This document shows, piece by piece, positions 34,581 to 36,796 of a stretch of DNA of 36,796 nt (positions are counted from its first letter, which is position 1; each line of letters starts with the position of its first letter). The translations under genes and the position numbers were made by a program. The notes under the pieces are model-generated. The model made no database searches. It saw only the letters and a list, made by a program, of their open reading frames with translations, and was not told the DNA's origin. Origin of the DNA: an uncultured Rhodospirillales bacterium (GTDB taxonomy: Bacteria; Pseudomonadota; Alphaproteobacteria; Acetobacterales; Acetobacteraceae); the NCBI GenBank assembly GCA_903823665.1, contig CAIJTR010000021.1, forward strand, positions 1-36,796. The letters are read 5' to 3'.

Positions 34581-35555
34581 ATGTCGAAATTGCGCGTGGG
34601 TGTTGCAGGGGCCGGTCATTTCGGCAGGTTCCATGCCTTGAAACTGGCAGCCTCCAAACGTGCGACCTTGGCCGGGGTGTACGATCTCAACCCTGAACGC
34701 GCAGCCTTGGTGGCGCGTGAGGCGGGATCGGTGCCGATGGGTTTCGAGGCACTTCTCGCCGCATGCGATGCCCTCGTGGTCGCCGCCCCCGCCGAGGCGC
34801 ATTTCGAACTCGCCGGTGCCGCCCTGCGAGCCGGCAAACACGTCCTCGTCGAAAAGCCCATCGCCGCCACCCTGGCCGAAGCCGACGCCCTCGCAGCCCT
34901 TGCCACCGAACACCGCGTTATCCTCCAAGTCGGCCACCTGCTGCGCTATTCCGCCGAGCACAAGGCCATCAGCGAGCGCATGTCCCGCCCGCTCTACCTC
35001 GATTGCGTCCGCATCGCCCCCTTCAAGCCGCGCGGCACCGATGTTTCGGTGATCCTTGACCTGATGATCCACGACCTCGATTTCGTGCTCTCCCTGGTCG
35101 ATAGCGAAATCGAAAGCGTCGATGCCGTGGGCGCTCCCGTCGCCAGCGAGCATGAAGACATCGCCAATGCCCGCGTCCGCTTCGTCAATGGCTGCGTGGC
35201 GACGATCACCGCCAGTCGCATCTCGCTGAAAACCGAGCGCAAAATGCGGCTGTTCAGCCAGGAAGGCTACATGTCCGTCGATTTCGCCAGCCGCAAGCTG
35301 ATGATGATCGGGCGGGAGCGCGGCTTCCCACTCCCCGGCACCGGCGGCGGCCGCATCGAGGAAATCACCTGGAAAGAGCACGACACGCTGGAAGCCGAAC
35401 ACGCTGCCTTCGTCGCCAGCATTCTCGACGGTGCCCCGGTGGTGGTGGACGCCGCAGCCGGGCGGCGGGCGCTGGCAGCAGCGCTCATGGTGGCAGGGTC
35501 GATGTCCAATTCTCGTGCCACCGCCGAAGCAAGCGGGCTTATTCGTAGCGCTTAG
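34581..35555 (+). CDS. Gfo/Idh/MocA family oxidoreductase
   Basis: This 324-residue NAD(P)-dependent oxidoreductase has an N-terminal Rossmann fold, VGVAGAGHFGRFHAL (about residues 6-20), the family lysine in HVLVEKPIA (E91-K92-P93), and a C-terminal alpha/beta domain with DLMIHDLDFVLSLV. Members act on sugars, inositols and related polyols. Some, such as GnnA, oxidise UDP-GlcNAc for lipid A, but the neighbours here do not decide the substrate. GGGAG eight bases before the ATG at 34581 sets the start. An ATG seven codons upstream is less well placed. It is divergent from secD. Confidence 0.85.
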   Translation: MSKLRVGVAGAGHFGRFHALKLAASKRATLAGVYDLNPERAALVAREAGSVPMGFEALLAACDALVVAAPAEAHFELAGAALRAGKHVLVEKPIAATLAEADALAALATEHRVILQVGHLLRYSAEHKAISERMSRPLYLDCVRIAPFKPRGTDVSVILDLMIHDLDFVLSLVDSEIESVDAVGAPVASEHEDIANARVRFVNGCVATITASRISLKTERKMRLFSQEGYMSVDFASRKLMMIGRERGFPLPGTGGGRIEEITWKEHDTLEAEHAAFVASILDGAPVVVDAAAGRRALAAALMVAGSMSNSRATAEASGLIRSA

Positions 35556-35587
35556 TTCGCGTGGCTGTCAAAAAGTTTGTGGGTCTA

Positions 35588-36295
35588 TCACAAATTCCCC
35601 CACAGCAGCGATGCTCCCGACAAACACAGCATCCCCAATATAATCCGCTTGAACCCCTGATCGCTCACCCGCCCATAGGCACGTGTGCCCAATTGAGCCC
35701 CAATAATCGTGCCGGGCAAGGCGGCGAGCACCGCCCAAGCCGTCTCCCGCGTCAGCATGCCCGCCGCCGCATGCGAGATCATCGCCACCAGCAAAATGGC
35801 GGTGTTATACGCCTGAAACAATGTCCGGCTCTCGACCTTGTTCCAGCCGCGATATCCGGCCCACAGCGTCGGCAACGGGCCGGACAATCCGATCAATCCG
35901 CCCATCAGCCCACCGCCAAACCCCACCACCGCGTCCGCCGCCCTGCCGCCCCAGCGATGCTGCGTCTGCGATTGCTGCAGAAACATCACAACCGAGAACA
36001 GCAGCAAAACCACGCCAATCGCCAGCCGCAGCACCCGCGCATCGAGATAATCCAGCAGCACCGTGCCCAGCGGCACCCCGATCAACCCCGGAATGATGAA
36101 CGGCAACACATGCCGCGGCTCAATGCTCCGCCAGATCTTCGGCAACGTCTGCGCCTGCGCGATCACCGAGCAGATGATGGCCAACGATCCCGCCATCGAC
36201 GGTGATATCGCATAAACCCAAATGCCGATGGCGGTGATCCCGGTGCCAAACCCCGCCAGCCCCGAGACAAACCCGCCACACAGCGCACCCGTCAC
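35588..36295 (-). CDS. TSUP (TauE/SafE) family membrane permease
   Basis: This protein of about 235 residues has seven or eight membrane segments in two similar halves. The repeated glycine-rich motifs are GGFVSGLAGFGTGITAIG near the N-terminus and GFGGGLMGGLIGLSGPLPTLW in the second half. The TSUP family exports or imports sulfur-containing or organic anions; the substrate is unknown here. The first usable start is the GTG at 36295. The sequence before it (IEPLSILII) still looks like part of the first segment, but it has no standard start codon before the upstream stop. The true start may therefore be ATC at 36322 or the GTG with a shortened end. It lies just downstream of the heptosyltransferase gene, in the same frame. 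Confidence 0.8.
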   Translation of the reverse strand: MTGALCGGFVSGLAGFGTGITAIGIWVYAISPSMAGSLAIICSVIAQAQTLPKIWRSIEPRHVLPFIIPGLIGVPLGTVLLDYLDARVLRLAIGVVLLLFSVVMFLQQSQTQHRWGGRAADAVVGFGGGLMGGLIGLSGPLPTLWAGYRGWNKVESRTLFQAYNTAILLVAMISHAAAGMLTRETAWAVLAALPGTIIGAQLGTRAYGRVSDQGFKRIILGMLCLSGASLLWGNL

Positions 36296-36328
36296 GATAA
36301 TCAGAATGCTGAGCGGTTCGATGGTGCC

Positions 36329-36796
36329 CTAGCCCCGCGCCAGCAACAGAACCGCCGCATCCAGCGCCGCCGCCACACTCAAATCCTCCATCCGTGCCGA
36401 GGACGACACCGCAGCTCGCGCCTTCGGACCAGACGGCCCGTATTCCGCCCAAGGCGTCGGCCCGAACAGCCCCAGCGTCGGTGCCCCCGCCGCCGCCGCC
36501 AGATGCATCAGCCCCGAATCATTGCCAACAAACAGCGCACACCGCGCCAAACACGCCGCCGCCTGCGACAAATCCAGCTTCCCACTCAAATCAATCGCAT
36601 CGGGCAGAGCCGCCAGCAAAGGTGCCGCCAACCCCGCCTCCTGCGCCCCGGGCCCGGCAAACACCGCAGCCCTTGCCCCCGCCAACGGACCGTTCGCCAA
36701 AGCCTCAAACAACGCCGCAAACCGCTCCGGTGGCCAAACCTTGCCGGTCCAGTTCGCCGTCGGACCCAACCCAATGATCGGCCCACCCTCCGGCAA
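36329..36796 (-). CDS. Glycosyltransferase family 9 (heptosyltransferase) protein, C-terminal part
   Basis: The gene runs off the right edge of the window; 155 C-terminal residues are present. The nucleotide-sugar-binding block CALFVGNDSGLMHLAAAAG followed by GAPTLGLFGPT is the signature of GT9 enzymes (WaaC/WaaF/RfaF type). These transfer heptose or related sugars from ADP-sugars in lipopolysaccharide core assembly on the cytoplasmic face of the inner membrane. GLGPTANWTGKVWPPERFAAL, near the start of the visible part, is also typical. The sugar acceptor cannot be told. It is followed by the TSUP permease on the same strand. Confidence 0.85.
   Translation of the reverse strand: MPEGGPIIGLGPTANWTGKVWPPERFAALFEALANGPLAGARAAVFAGPGAQEAGLAAPLLAALPDAIDLSGKLDLSQAAACLARCALFVGNDSGLMHLAAAAGAPTLGLFGPTPWAEYGPSGPKARAAVSSSARMEDLSVAAALDAAVLLLARG

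Overview
The window is a gene-dense, GC-rich segment of a bacterial chromosome. The gene set suggests an alphaproteobacterium, most likely of the Acetobacteraceae/Rhodospirillales type. Supporting families are a DUF2125 protein, a CIO-type bd oxidase with a DUF2474 peptide, a ScfR/RamB-type regulator beside isocitrate lyase, and a class II DAHP synthase. This placement is inferred from gene content, not from a marker gene. I see no rRNA, tRNA, CRISPR array, prophage or autonomous insertion sequence.

Layout. 1-2377 (+): the end of ftsE, ftsX, a YdcF/SanA-type protein and a plsC-type acyltransferase, packed with start/stop overlaps. 2590-4029 (+): a DUF2125 protein, a hairpin region, and a small ACT-domain protein. 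4196-6749 (+): cyanide-insensitive-type cytochrome bd oxidase, cydA-cydB plus a 41-residue DUF2474/CydX-like peptide. 6736-9790 (-): a D-aminopeptidase-like serine hydrolase and isocitrate lyase. Isocitrate lyase carries an unusual His-rich C-terminal tail and is divergent from a ScfR-type regulator (9930-11324, +), with a 17-bp palindrome between them. A Zn-ribbon protein follows the regulator.

12026-17055 (-): a PhyH-like dioxygenase whose ribosome binding site lies in a hairpin, nicotinate phosphoribosyltransferase, class II DAHP synthase and glutathione reductase. 17131-17611 is a compact element: inverted repeats about 39 bp long flank a GxxExxY gene that carries an in-frame stop. 17631-23296 (-) is an acyl-CoA operon: ADP-forming acyl-CoA synthetase, MaoC-type hydratase, pcaI-type CoA transferase A, an ecsC gene with an early in-frame TAA, pcaJ-type CoA transferase B, and a crotonase. 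Upstream lie a Tat-exported purple acid phosphatase-like enzyme and an Nramp-related transporter.

26444-30484 (+): class II aldolase, two oligopeptide-type ABC ATPases with no permease nearby, and an Fe-dependent alcohol dehydrogenase. The first ATPase has no ATG/GTG/TTG at its expected start. 30494-34430 (-): an EAL protein, secF and secD. The right end holds a Gfo/Idh/MocA oxidoreductase (+), a TSUP (TauE/SafE-type) permease and the C-terminal part of a GT9 heptosyltransferase (both -).

Functionally the window mixes envelope housekeeping (FtsEX, PlsC, SecDF, GT9), microaerobic respiration (CIO), two-carbon assimilation (isocitrate lyase with ScfR) and CoA-thioester catabolism. The points most worth checking are the His-rich isocitrate lyase tail, the hairpin over the dioxygenase ribosome binding site, the GxxExxY inverted-repeat element, and the stop-interrupted ecsC gene lodged between the two CoA-transferase subunit genes.
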